A DNA stretch of 41,699 nt. Source: an uncultured Massilimicrobiota sp. Its GTDB lineage: Bacteria; Bacillota_I; Bacilli_A; Erysipelotrichales; Coprobacillaceae. The DNA is taken from positions 1 through 41,699 of the forward strand of contig CALUZM010000013.1 in assembly GCA_944325245.1 (NCBI GenBank), in the 5' to 3' direction. Below, in pieces: positions 18,191-24,802 of this stretch. Position 1 is the first letter of the stretch. Every line of letters starts with the position of its first letter. Under the pieces are notes generated by a model that did no database searches, had not been told where the DNA came from, and saw only the letters and a program-made list of their open reading frames with translations. The position numbers and the translations under genes were made by a program.

Positions 18191-18462
18191 ACATGCATTA
18201 CAAACCAGTAAATAACGAATAAAACTACAGCTACTAATTGTGTATATGTATATATACCAATCAATGTGGAATTATTCAATTCCCAAGTCAAACCATTCTG
18301 GTTGCGTGCAAAACATTCCAAAACCAACAACACAATCCATAATATTAATAATACGTTTATAACATTAGAAAAGAATTTGCTTTTCTCTTTAGTGAAAAGT
18401 ATCTTTATTATAACAAAAATCAGAATAAGCAGTATAATTTCTAAAAAAATATATAATATCAT
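18178..18462 (-). CDS. Three-helix membrane protein, candidate immunity protein
   Basis: 94 residues with helices at about 3-22, 33-50 and 66-86, conserved loop TLIGIYTYTQL and basic end VMHVKRK. Its ATGA start overlaps the stop of the secreted toxin-like gene, so the two are coupled. A close homologue sits at 28154-28447 beside what looks like a decayed toxin gene. Small multi-helix proteins coupled to a secreted antibacterial protein are usually self-immunity proteins; that role is inference here and no family was matched. Confidence 0.7.
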   Translation of the reverse strand: MILYIFLEIILLILIFVIIKILFTKEKSKFFSNVINVLLILWIVLLVLECFARNQNGLTWELNNSTLIGIYTYTQLVAVVLFVIYWFVMHVKRK

Positions 18463-19283
18463 GTTCTACTTTTATACGTACCAGTACCATAATATTTAGC
18501 TGGTTCTTTTGCCGTTGGACAAGACGCCCATACTTCTGATAGTGAATGACTATACCACTTTCCTTGATATGAAGTTAAATAATAACAACTTATAACTCCT
18601 TTCCCAGCCTTATATCCAGCTTCATAAGGGGCTTTTTTTACCCATGAAGAAACTTCAGATAATCCTGCATATACTGCAACTAAAGAGCCACCAATTCCCA
18701 TCCATTTACACAATGATGTAGCAATAGCAGTAGAAAATCCTTTTGCCGTAAGTTTTTTTATCGCACTAGATAAAGAATTAGAACCTAAAACAGAAGATAA
18801 TGCACCTAAAAATTTGTCCTTATTTGAAGAAACACTTAACGAAGCAAAAATATTCTTTGTATCTTCTTTAGAAACATACTCAACAGATTTCATCCAAATA
18901 TTCCCATTAACTGCAGAAGTAGGTTCTCCAGACTTGTAAGTCCAGTATCCTCCTTTTGTCTGGTTAGCATGAGATTTACCACTAAGGACTCCATCCATCA
19001 CTCCATAGGTAGATATTCCTGGATTCTCTTGCATGAGATCCAAAGCCTTTTGTCCATTTTTCTCCATATATTCAGTAAAATTAGGTGCAACATCAGTATT
19101 TAAAACATATGGATGTTCTGCAGATCCATCACCCGAAATAATTGAGCTTTTAATTTCTTGTTCGTAAATTTCATTTAAATCAATATTATAATCACTCGCA
19201 GAAACAGATGAAATTTGTAACGCACCAATAGTGAGTGCAAAAACACTTAATAATATTAAAGTTTTTATTAACTTATTTTTCAT
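18459..19283 (-). CDS. Secreted toxin-like (bacteriocin-like) protein
   Basis: 274 residues. A Sec signal peptide ends near VSASDYN (about residue 30). The mature part has polar N-terminal sequence, then a Gly/Ala-rich amphipathic or membrane-inserting region (KWMGIGGSLVAVYAGLSEV, about 197-215) and a C-terminal stretch with two cysteines (GVISCYYL ... WASCPT) that may form a disulfide. There is no lipobox, no LPXTG and no known enzyme motif. A membrane protein is coupled directly downstream. It reminds me of large secreted bacteriocins of the geobacillin-26 kind, but this could not be checked. Start supported by AAAGGAG. Confidence 0.65.
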   Translation of the reverse strand: MKNKLIKTLILLSVFALTIGALQISSVSASDYNIDLNEIYEQEIKSSIISGDGSAEHPYVLNTDVAPNFTEYMEKNGQKALDLMQENPGISTYGVMDGVLSGKSHANQTKGGYWTYKSGEPTSAVNGNIWMKSVEYVSKEDTKNIFASLSVSSNKDKFLGALSSVLGSNSLSSAIKKLTAKGFSTAIATSLCKWMGIGGSLVAVYAGLSEVSSWVKKAPYEAGYKAGKGVISCYYLTSYQGKWYSHSLSEVWASCPTAKEPAKYYGTGTYKSRT

Positions 19284-19523
19284 AAAATTCTCCTTTTATT
19301 ATCATTTTTTTATATTAATTTATAACGTTCATGTCTTCTTAACTAATTCGTTATGTATTATATCTGTACATTGAAATCATCCCCTTCCTCTTTTTATGTA
19401 ATCGCTTTCTTCGGTTATATTGTATATAAATACATTTATATTGTCAATAAATATATTATTTTTTACGACTTATTTTATATATTTTATTATTATGATATAA
19501 TTTATTAAAAGGAAGAGGTGAGT
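19284..19523. promoter_or_regulatory. Divergent promoter/operator region, element A cargo
   Basis: A 240-bp gap between the toxin-like and padR genes. An extended -10, TGATATAAT (TATAAT at 19496-19501), serves padR. TATAAT on the minus strand (19357-19362) could serve the toxin-like operon. Between them are two 20-bp direct repeats, 19415-19434 and 19436-19455, 17 of 20 bases alike, starting TTATATTGT and spaced 21 bp, two helical turns. Confidence 0.6.
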
Positions 19524-19865
19524 ATGGCTAAATATTCTAATTATCTATTTAAACTTGACTTATTAATTTTAAGTGTTTTGAAGCACAAAGATATGTATGG
19601 TTATGCATTATCTAAAGTGATTTCCGACAAAACAAATGGTTATGTTGTACCTAAGCATGGAACCATGTACCCTGTTATCTACAAACTTATTGAAGATGGT
19701 TATATCACTAGCCATACAGTAGTTGTAAAAAACAAGGCTCGCGTTTATTATCATTTAGAAGAGAAAGGAAAAAAATATCTTCAACAGCTTGTACAAGATT
19801 ATGATAATCTTGTGCTACAAATCAACAATATTGTTCACGGAGGGGAAAATAATGACAGCAAGTAA
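19524..19865 (+). CDS. PadR-family transcriptional regulator
   Basis: 113 residues. Winged helix typical of PadR: LDLLILSVLKHKDMYGYALSK ... GTMYPVIYKLIEDGYI ... YYHLEEKGKKYLQQL. The ATG at 19524 follows GGAAGAGGTG; a GTG two codons upstream is within that site. It overlaps the next gene by 14 bp. PadR proteins commonly repress their own operon and pair with a membrane-bound partner, as seen here. Confidence 0.88.
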   Translation: MAKYSNYLFKLDLLILSVLKHKDMYGYALSKVISDKTNGYVVPKHGTMYPVIYKLIEDGYITSHTVVVKNKARVYYHLEEKGKKYLQQLVQDYDNLVLQINNIVHGGENNDSK

Positions 19866-20220
19866 AAGATATTATAGGAATGTAAAAAAGCTTTTTCCTG
19901 TATATTTAAAAAAAGAAAAATCGTATCTCAAACAGCTCAAAGAACAAATTGATGAATATGAAGATACATCGTATGAGGAATTAGTTGATATTTTTGGTGA
20001 TCCTATAGATATAGTGAAAGCATATTATGATACAATAAACAGCAACTATTTATTAAAGAGAATGAATTTAAAAAGGTTTGTAACAATGACATGTATATTA
20101 GTATTAACACTAACCACTCTTTATTTTGGATATAAGGCATATGAATTTAATAAAGAAATTAATGAATGGAAGACTAATCTTCCTTCACAAGTAAATGAAA
20201 CAATTGAGGTGATTGAATAA
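19852..20220 (+). CDS. PadR-associated membrane protein with HAAS/DUF1700-like domain
   Basis: 122 residues, starting at ATG 19852 after GGAGGGG; a longer frame upstream lacks a site. The N-terminal cytoplasmic helical domain (ASKRYYRNVKKLFPVYL ... EELVDIFGDP) is like the HAAS/DUF1700 domains found next to PadR regulators. One membrane helix follows (about 72-90), then a short outside tail. It probably transmits an envelope signal to the PadR protein. Its stop overlaps the next ATG (TAATG). Confidence 0.75.
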   Translation: MTASKRYYRNVKKLFPVYLKKEKSYLKQLKEQIDEYEDTSYEELVDIFGDPIDIVKAYYDTINSNYLLKRMNLKRFVTMTCILVLTLTTLYFGYKAYEFNKEINEWKTNLPSQVNETIEVIE

Positions 20221-20651
20221 TGAAAAAATTAATTTTGTCTTTATGTTTATGTTTATCATTTTGTTTAGTGTTTACAAAAGCAACTCATGCTGAAGAATAT
20301 TATTACGACGAAACTATAGAAATTATAAGTACAACACCTGTAACCAGAGCTACAAATTCAATTACTGGAAAGAAAACTGCATCTATAAAAAATTCTTCAG
20401 GAGCAGTTCTTTGGTCAGTGTCAGTAACTGGGAAATTTACTTATACAGGTTCTAAAGCCACTTGCACAAGTTCTACAGTTAATGCACAGTCAAATAATAG
20501 TTATTGGAAAATAAAATCAAAATCAAGTTCAAAATCTGGAAACAAAGCCATTGGGACTGCCAAAGCTGATAATTATTTTGAAGGCAAAGTTGTATTAACG
20601 CAAACTAAAACAGTTACATTGACTTGCAGTGCTACTGGAAAACTTTCTTAA
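20220..20651 (+). CDS. Small secreted protein, function unknown (element A)
   Basis: 143 residues. Signal peptide to about THAEEY (residue 25). The mature part is rich in Ser, Thr and Lys and predicted all-beta (TGKKTASIKNSSGAVLWSVS ... KTVTLTCSATGKLS) with two cysteines. I have seen similar secreted proteins in gut Firmicutes, without a named family. Translationally coupled to the PadR and sensor genes, so its production is probably governed by them. The protein in the same position of element B (24747-25337) has a similar general design but no clear sequence match. Confidence 0.7.
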   Translation: MKKLILSLCLCLSFCLVFTKATHAEEYYYDETIEIISTTPVTRATNSITGKKTASIKNSSGAVLWSVSVTGKFTYTGSKATCTSSTVNAQSNNSYWKIKSKSSSKSGNKAIGTAKADNYFEGKVVLTQTKTVTLTCSATGKLS

Positions 20652-20677
20652 AAGCAAAATATATAAATGCTTTCACA

Positions 20678-20752
20678 TTTACACCAAAATAACACCAAAA
20701 ACGATAAAAAAGTATATCTTAGTATATAAAATTATACTTTGATATACTTTTA
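20678..20752. repeat. Right-end repeats of element A
   Basis: Two ACACCAAA words (20681-20688 within TTTACACCAAA, and 20692-20699), then an inverted repeat AAAAGTATATC/GATATACTTTT (20708-20718, 20741-20751). The first are candidate integrase arm sites about 100 bp from the core. No gene is present between 20652 and 20801. Confidence 0.5.
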
Positions 20753-20801
20753 AATTGGCTTAAATACAGTGTTTTTTACTACCTTTTATGCATTGACATG
20801 C

Positions 20802-20899
20802 TCCCATCGACCGCCCCAGAGTATGCGGGTGTAGTTCAATGGTAGAACTTCAGCCTTCCAAGCTGACTACGTGGGTTCGATTCCCATCACCCGCTCCAT
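20802..20899. repeat. Right 98-bp direct repeat of element A
   Basis: A perfect copy of 12506-12603: last part of tRNA-His (from TCCCATC) plus the whole tRNA-Gly. Directly left of it is ATGC, so the word ATGCTCCCATC (20798-20808) marks the right end of A. Confidence 0.9.
20825..20898 (+). tRNA. tRNA-Gly (TCC), second copy
   Basis: Identical to the first copy, including CCA and terminator type. No full promoter is visible: TTGACA lies at 20793-20798 in the element A end, but no matching -10 precedes the tRNA. It may be silent unless transcription runs in from element A. Confidence 0.92.
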
Positions 20900-20910
20900 A
20901 GAAACGGTCA

Positions 20911-20935
20911 AGTCCTTATTTTAAGGGCTTTTTTT
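20911..20935 (+). terminator. Terminator after the second tRNA-Gly
   Basis: Stem AGTCCTTA/TAAGGGCT followed by T residues, the same as at 12615-12639. Confidence 0.85.
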
Positions 20936-21050
20936 GTGTTTTCAAAGACAAAATTTCAATAAATATTTTTTGTTTGATGAGTCTATTTGGTTTTGAAATT
21001 GTTTCTATATTCTTTTCATAAGTATAAAATATTTTATATTCTTAAATATA

Positions 21051-21072
21051 AAACCACCAAAAAACCACCAAA
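21051..21072. repeat. Tandem 11-bp repeats, candidate arm sites (B left)
   Basis: AAACCACCAAA twice head to tail (21051-21061, 21062-21072), at the place where element A has TTTGCACCAAA twice. The changed word suggests a different integrase specificity. Confidence 0.5.
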
Positions 21073-21077
21073 TTCTT

Positions 21078-21353
21078 TTATTTTATTAATTTTCCTAATT
21101 CTAATCCAAGTTTTATACCATCTTCAAAAGCATTAAGAACAGCAAAGTTATCAACATCTATCCATGAATTTATAATGTCATCAATTATCTTTTCAGCATT
21201 GCTAATATGTTTTTCATTCATGATCTGTAATGCTTGATTGATGACATCCTCATTATACTTTAATGCTTTCTGATATTCTTTTGTATAAGGTAATTCTCTT
21301 TCACTAGGTATAAATCTTCTAAAAAATAAATCTTTTATAAAATCATTCATCAT
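21078..21353 (-). CDS. DUF6809-like small protein (element B)
   Basis: 91 residues, MMNDFIKDLFFR..., differing from the element A copy at about five positions (G/R, H/Y, V/E, I/V, R/K). Same GGGAGG site and same position next to tRNA-Gly. The frame is open further up to 21425 and that ATG overlaps the stop of the 65-residue gene, but the internal site supports the shorter start. Confidence 0.65.
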   Translation of the reverse strand: MMNDFIKDLFFRRFIPSERELPYTKEYQKALKYNEDVINQALQIMNEKHISNAEKIIDDIINSWIDVDNFAVLNAFEDGIKLGLELGKLIK

Positions 21354-21373
21354 ATATTTCCTCCCATCTTTAT

Positions 21374-21407
21374 AATCAACCTCTATCCTAATGGGTAGAG
21401 GTTGATT
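21374..21407 (-). terminator. Conserved hairpin, element B
   Basis: The same AATCAACCTCTATCC/GGGTAGAGGTTGATT stem as at the integrase end in A. In B the sequence diverges from A just upstream of it (after GATTGATAT), so this is about where the integrase gene was lost or exchanged. Confidence 0.5.
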
Positions 21408-21421
21408 GATATAACATCCTT

Positions 21422-21619
21422 TCATTTAAACTTATCAATTTTTTTCATTAAAACTAACGTTATCGGTAAAATTATTACTATATAAAGCAATAAGGAACAA
21501 ATCGAAAATACATTTCCTAAAGAAATTGTAGGAACAAAATAGTTAATCACAATTTTTACCAATCCAAAATAAAGGAATAAGAAAAAGGCAAAAAGAATAG
21601 ATTTCAATAAAAATTTCAT
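21422..21619 (-). CDS. 65-residue two-helix membrane protein (element B)
   Basis: Two membrane helices (about 5-27 and 37-57) around FVPTISLGNV, with basic end KKIDKFK. A close paralogue (about two thirds identical) is at 28643-28840. Not recognised. Size and setting in a toxin-immunity-like island fit an orphan immunity protein, but nothing proves it. It stands alone, with no partner gene upstream; the upstream 800 bp is non-coding. Confidence 0.6.
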   Translation of the reverse strand: MKFLLKSILFAFFLFLYFGLVKIVINYFVPTISLGNVFSICSLLLYIVIILPITLVLMKKIDKFK

Positions 21620-21979
21620 GTTTAATCTTAATCATTCAAAAAAACATAAATATCAATCTAATTTGATATAATAGATTATATTTTAAGAATAATATCCTCC
21701 TTTCTTTGATAAAGTAATATTTTTTATTTTAAGTCCACAATGTCCTTATTGCTCCTTTTATTGAAAATCACATTTTTCCCAAATAAAGTTTTTAGAAATG
21801 GCTAATACTTTATTTGATACAAAAAAATGATATAAAAGTGAACATATACTCATTCATATGAAAATTAACTAAAAAATCATTATATATCAACCTTCTAAAT
21901 ATTACTAAATGTAATATACGTATTTCAATTTAAATAAAGCAACATTTTATTTCCTAAATAAAGTATAACATATCTGATA

Positions 21980-22005
21980 TTAAATAAAAAGTACTTTTTA
22001 TTTAA
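21980..22005. repeat. Perfect 26-bp palindrome
   Basis: TTAAATAAAAAGT followed by its exact reverse complement, centre between 21992 and 21993. No T run beyond it, so an operator or remnant of a replication site is as likely as a terminator. Confidence 0.6.
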
Positions 22006-22239
22006 ATGTTCATTTCTGTTAATAGTTATAATGTCTTTTAATAAAATTAATATTCTTGTTATTTTCTTAGAAAAGATTTCTTTTATTAATTTATACTATG
22101 AAATGATTATATCATAGGTATCTTAGGGATAATTAAAACCATATCATTTCTAAATTGGTAATAATATCATTACTCATTAGACAACTTAAAAAAGTGACTT
22201 AAAACCAAAAAGGGATTTAATTAAATTTGTTATTACTCA

Positions 22240-22271
22240 AAAAAGTGAATCGTAAATATGATTCACTTTTT
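22240..22271 (-). terminator. Terminator of the lipoprotein operon (B)
   Basis: A 12-bp stem, AAAAAGTGAATC/GATTCACTTTTT, sharing GTGAATC with the terminator of the equivalent operon in A (18159-18184). It lies 163 bp after the lipoprotein stop. Confidence 0.65.
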
Positions 22272-22433
22272 AAAACTAAATTTTTCATATAAATTCTATA
22301 CAATTTAACAATATTTATCTCATTCCATATATTTTTTGGTGAGAATATATGATTAGTCATATATCACTTTATATCTCAAATAAATAATATTATAAATATC
22401 CTATAATAAAACAGATATATTATAATTGTAATG

Positions 22434-22904
22434 TTAGGCAATGAATTTAATATATGAAATCTTATTATCTGCATTTTGTACTTGAAACATTAGGCTGCCT
22501 TCTACATTATTTGAATCTTCAAAATTAATAGTTATCAACTGAGAGTCACCATTTTCAACAATCGGATCTCCAATTTGTAATGGTAGAGAATACTTAGAAA
22601 GCTCTAATAACAAATTAGGCTGAGAATTTAATAAATATTCATTAAGGGCTTCATCAGTTAAATAATTAGAAAATTTTTTCTTAAAAAGTTCATCATTACT
22701 TTCGTAGAATTGAATCAAATCATTAGGATTAGATGATTGAACTGCTTTTAACATCTCTGGTACTGCAATTTCTTGATCAAAATTTACTATTTCTAAAACT
22801 AAATCTGTATTGTTGGATACTTCTTTAGTGCAACCTACGATAGTAATTCCTAAAAACATACACAATAAAAGCAAAGAAATGTTTTTAAAGAACTTATTTA
22901 TCAT
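22434..22904 (-). CDS. Small lipoprotein, candidate immunity lipoprotein
   Basis: 156 residues from the ATG at 22904 with AAGGGTGG upstream; two in-frame GTGs further up are less likely. Signal peptide and lipobox ITIVGC (lipid-modified Cys near residue 25). The mature domain is acidic and of mixed alpha/beta type, without a known motif. It follows a small secreted protein gene by about 30 bp. Lipoproteins coded next to a secreted antibacterial peptide often give self-protection; here this is inference from context only. Confidence 0.6.
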   Translation of the reverse strand: MINKFFKNISLLLLCMFLGITIVGCTKEVSNNTDLVLEIVNFDQEIAVPEMLKAVQSSNPNDLIQFYESNDELFKKKFSNYLTDEALNEYLLNSQPNLLLELSKYSLPLQIGDPIVENGDSQLITINFEDSNNVEGSLMFQVQNADNKISYIKFIA

Positions 22905-22937
22905 ATAATTCACCACCCTTTTTTGTTAATTATTGAT

Positions 22938-23327
22938 TTAATCTAACCAATCCATTCCGTCCCAAATATAGCCAGTAGGCCAGCTCCATTCATATCCTTC
23001 AACACCATAAGATACAACAAGCGCACTTCCGGTATAATTACGTGAGTCAAAAATATAAGCACCTAGGCATCCACTAACATGTGGTGAAAATTGAGTGACA
23101 ATACCCATATCACATTTTGTACATTTATAATATTTGCCTCCGGTTGTTATTAGTTTACCAGGATTTTGATATGTTCCTTCGTACATTATTGCTCTTGCAA
23201 CCACTTCCATTGAATGTCTGCCACCCTCAGGGCAACCTGCGTATCTAAGTTCAACTGCATTTACAGGTGACATAAAACTTAATGATAACACAAATATAGC
23301 ACTTAAAATTTTACATATTTTTTTCAT
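22938..23327 (-). CDS. Small secreted cysteine-containing protein, toxin candidate
   Basis: 129 residues; signal peptide to about PVNAVEL (residue 24). Mature part has YAGCPEGGRH, YYKCTKCDMG and SPHVSGCLG, which could form a zinc site or disulfides, then an aromatic C-terminus (YEWSWPTGYIWDGMDWLD). RBS AAAGGGG. The pairing with a lipoprotein gene downstream mirrors the toxin/membrane protein pair in A. No family recognised; it could also be a cell-wall-binding protein. Confidence 0.6.
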   Translation of the reverse strand: MKKICKILSAIFVLSLSFMSPVNAVELRYAGCPEGGRHSMEVVARAIMYEGTYQNPGKLITTGGKYYKCTKCDMGIVTQFSPHVSGCLGAYIFDSRNYTGSALVVSYGVEGYEWSWPTGYIWDGMDWLD

Positions 23328-23781
23328 AAAAAATACCCCTTTCTTATATAATTAAAATTTAGTTAGCATAATAAATATAAAGCTACATGAAATAGATATT
23401 TTTCAACAATCTAAATATTGACTATATTATTCTCTAAATGCTACGCCTCCTTCCATTAACGCCAATAATAGCTTTATTTTATTAGTAATCTGTCATTTAT
23501 AATTATTAATATTATCTTTAGATTATATTTATAAAAATTATTTAATTCTCTTTTCTTACCTAAAGTATACCATATTAACTTTTTAATTAAAAGTTCTTTT
23601 TTATATATTTTTATTTGTTACTAATTAAATAACACAAATTATTTTAAAAAAAGAACTTTTAATATTATTTAAATTTTAAATTAAAAGTTCTTTTTTTATA
23701 TATTTATGTTATAATGTTATTGTATTTATAGGTATCTTGAGATAATTAAAAAACTTAAAGATAAAAGGAGAAATATTTTCA
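23328..23781. promoter_or_regulatory. Divergent control region, element B cargo
   Basis: 454 bp without a gene. TTAAAAGTTCTTTTTT occurs at 23587-23602 and 23681-23696 in direct orientation, and in inverted form at 23646-23662; the last two form a perfect 17-bp inverted repeat. TATAAT (23710-23715) follows directly and then the leader word ATAGGTATCTT plus GAGATAATTAAAA. These repeats are a likely operator for the regulator encoded at 24449. Confidence 0.6.
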
Positions 23782-24465
23782 ATGAAAGTATCTGAAAAAT
23801 TATTATTAATAGCACAGTCTCAAGACGATGCAGATTATGTTTTAAATGAGAAAAAAACATATAAACATATAAGTAAGACTTTTAGATTATGGATAATACA
23901 ATTTTCTCTATATGTCGGTTTATTCTACATAATTGATAGACTTAATGGCTATTTTGCATTATACAACATCACATATTATTATCCTATTTATAATTTCTTT
24001 AAAGTTCTTTTGAGTGTCATACTATTGTTGAGTTTATGGAGGTCTCTCAACAAGCAATCTTCCTTAATCGAACGTCGTTTTTTAAAAATGTGGTTTATAT
24101 TTCCTGCTTGTATATATATAGAGCAAATTTTAATTTGTGTATTTACCTATATCAATGCCGGATTTGTATTATCTTATTATTTATCTTTCCCATTATCGAC
24201 ATTCATTAATATTATTATGTTATTTTATATTTATTCATATTTCAAAAATAAAAATTTACTTCTAATCATATTATTAAATATTGGTTATATGTTATTTAGT
24301 TTTCTATATTCCGTATATTTTCCAACAATAGTGAACTCTACTCAATTCCAGATATTTTTATTTTCTATGATAGATAATATAGATGCATATTTTATAACAA
24401 ACATATTATCAATGCTATTTATTTTGTTACTTATAGGAGGTGAAGAAGATGAAAAATATATTTAA
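23782..24465 (+). CDS. Multi-helix membrane protein, first gene of a regulator operon
   Basis: 227 residues. A short charged N-terminus (MKVSEKLLLIAQSQDDADYVLNE) is followed by six predicted membrane helices. No transport or enzyme motif is visible. RBS AAAGGAG. It overlaps the winged-helix regulator by 17 bp. By position it corresponds to the membrane sensor beside PadR in A, and may be a partner of the regulator; that is inference. Confidence 0.65.
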   Translation: MKVSEKLLLIAQSQDDADYVLNEKKTYKHISKTFRLWIIQFSLYVGLFYIIDRLNGYFALYNITYYYPIYNFFKVLLSVILLLSLWRSLNKQSSLIERRFLKMWFIFPACIYIEQILICVFTYINAGFVLSYYLSFPLSTFINIIMLFYIYSYFKNKNLLLIILLNIGYMLFSFLYSVYFPTIVNSTQFQIFLFSMIDNIDAYFITNILSMLFILLLIGGEEDEKYI

Positions 24466-24802
24466 AGTTTCAAAAGTGTTTGAATCGAATATACGATTAC
24501 AGATTATCGCAAGTTTATATAAGGGAGACCTTTCATATAAACAGTTAAAAGAAATATGCAATTGTACCGATGGAAACATGGCCACTCATTTAAATAAACT
24601 TATTCAAAATGACTTTATTTTAAAACACAAAACAATATATAATGATAAGCCATTAACGACATATCATTTATCCGATTTTGGAAGAAAAGAATTTCAGAAT
24701 TATGTAACTTTATTACAAGAAGCAATAAACATGGAGGGAGAAGAAAATGAAGAGGAAACTTATAATAATAGTGAGTCTGCTATTAATAGCTTTTCAGTTT
24801 AA
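24449..24802 (+). CDS. Winged-helix regulator (HTH_34/MarR-ArsR-like)
   Basis: 117 residues. NIRLQIIASLYKGDLSYKQLKEICNCTDGNMATHLNKLIQNDFI is a winged helix of the HTH_34 kind, with wing YNDKPLTTYHLSDFGRKEF. The ATG at 24449 follows GGAGGTG; a GTG at 24440 is inside that site. It ends 56 bp inside the next gene. Likely controls its own operon through the repeats at 23587-23697. Confidence 0.8.
   Translation: MKNIFKVSKVFESNIRLQIIASLYKGDLSYKQLKEICNCTDGNMATHLNKLIQNDFILKHKTIYNDKPLTTYHLSDFGRKEFQNYVTLLQEAINMEGEENEEETYNNSESAINSFSV

Larger units (their letters stand above)
12506..20808. mobile_element. Element A: 8.3-kb integrative mobilizable element at tRNA-His/tRNA-Gly
   Basis: The span between the two 98-bp repeats holds a tyrosine integrase, MobV relaxase, RepA-like ATPase, excisionase-like protein and XRE repressor, plus cargo. 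It has no conjugation pore or coupling protein, so it would need a helper for transfer. Recombination anywhere within the repeat would restore tRNA-His and leave one tRNA-Gly in the chromosome, and would place the other tRNA-Gly on the circle. Lower GC in the cargo than in the flanking core genes supports transfer. Confidence 0.85.
21620..22433. other. 814-bp gap, no credible gene
   Basis: Very AT-rich, with no frame of useful length on either strand. It holds a perfect 26-bp palindrome (21980-22005), a promoter-leader-like word ATAGGTATCTT plus GATAATTAAAA (22114-22138) that also occurs before the gene at 23782, and a terminator (22240-22271). It looks like decayed element sequence in the place where A keeps int, mob, rep and the repressor. 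Confidence 0.6.

Noticed and set aside
19789-20220. Longer start for the PadR-associated membrane protein
   Set aside because: The extra 21 residues lie within padR and have no ribosome site; GGAGGGG before 19852 sets the start.
20793-20821. Outward promoter from the element A end driving tRNA-Gly copy 2
   Set aside because: TTGACA is present but no -10-like hexamer lies at 16-19 bp.
23587-23697. CRISPR array
   Set aside because: Only three AT-rich repeat copies in mixed orientation with unequal spacing and no cas gene; operator repeats fit better.
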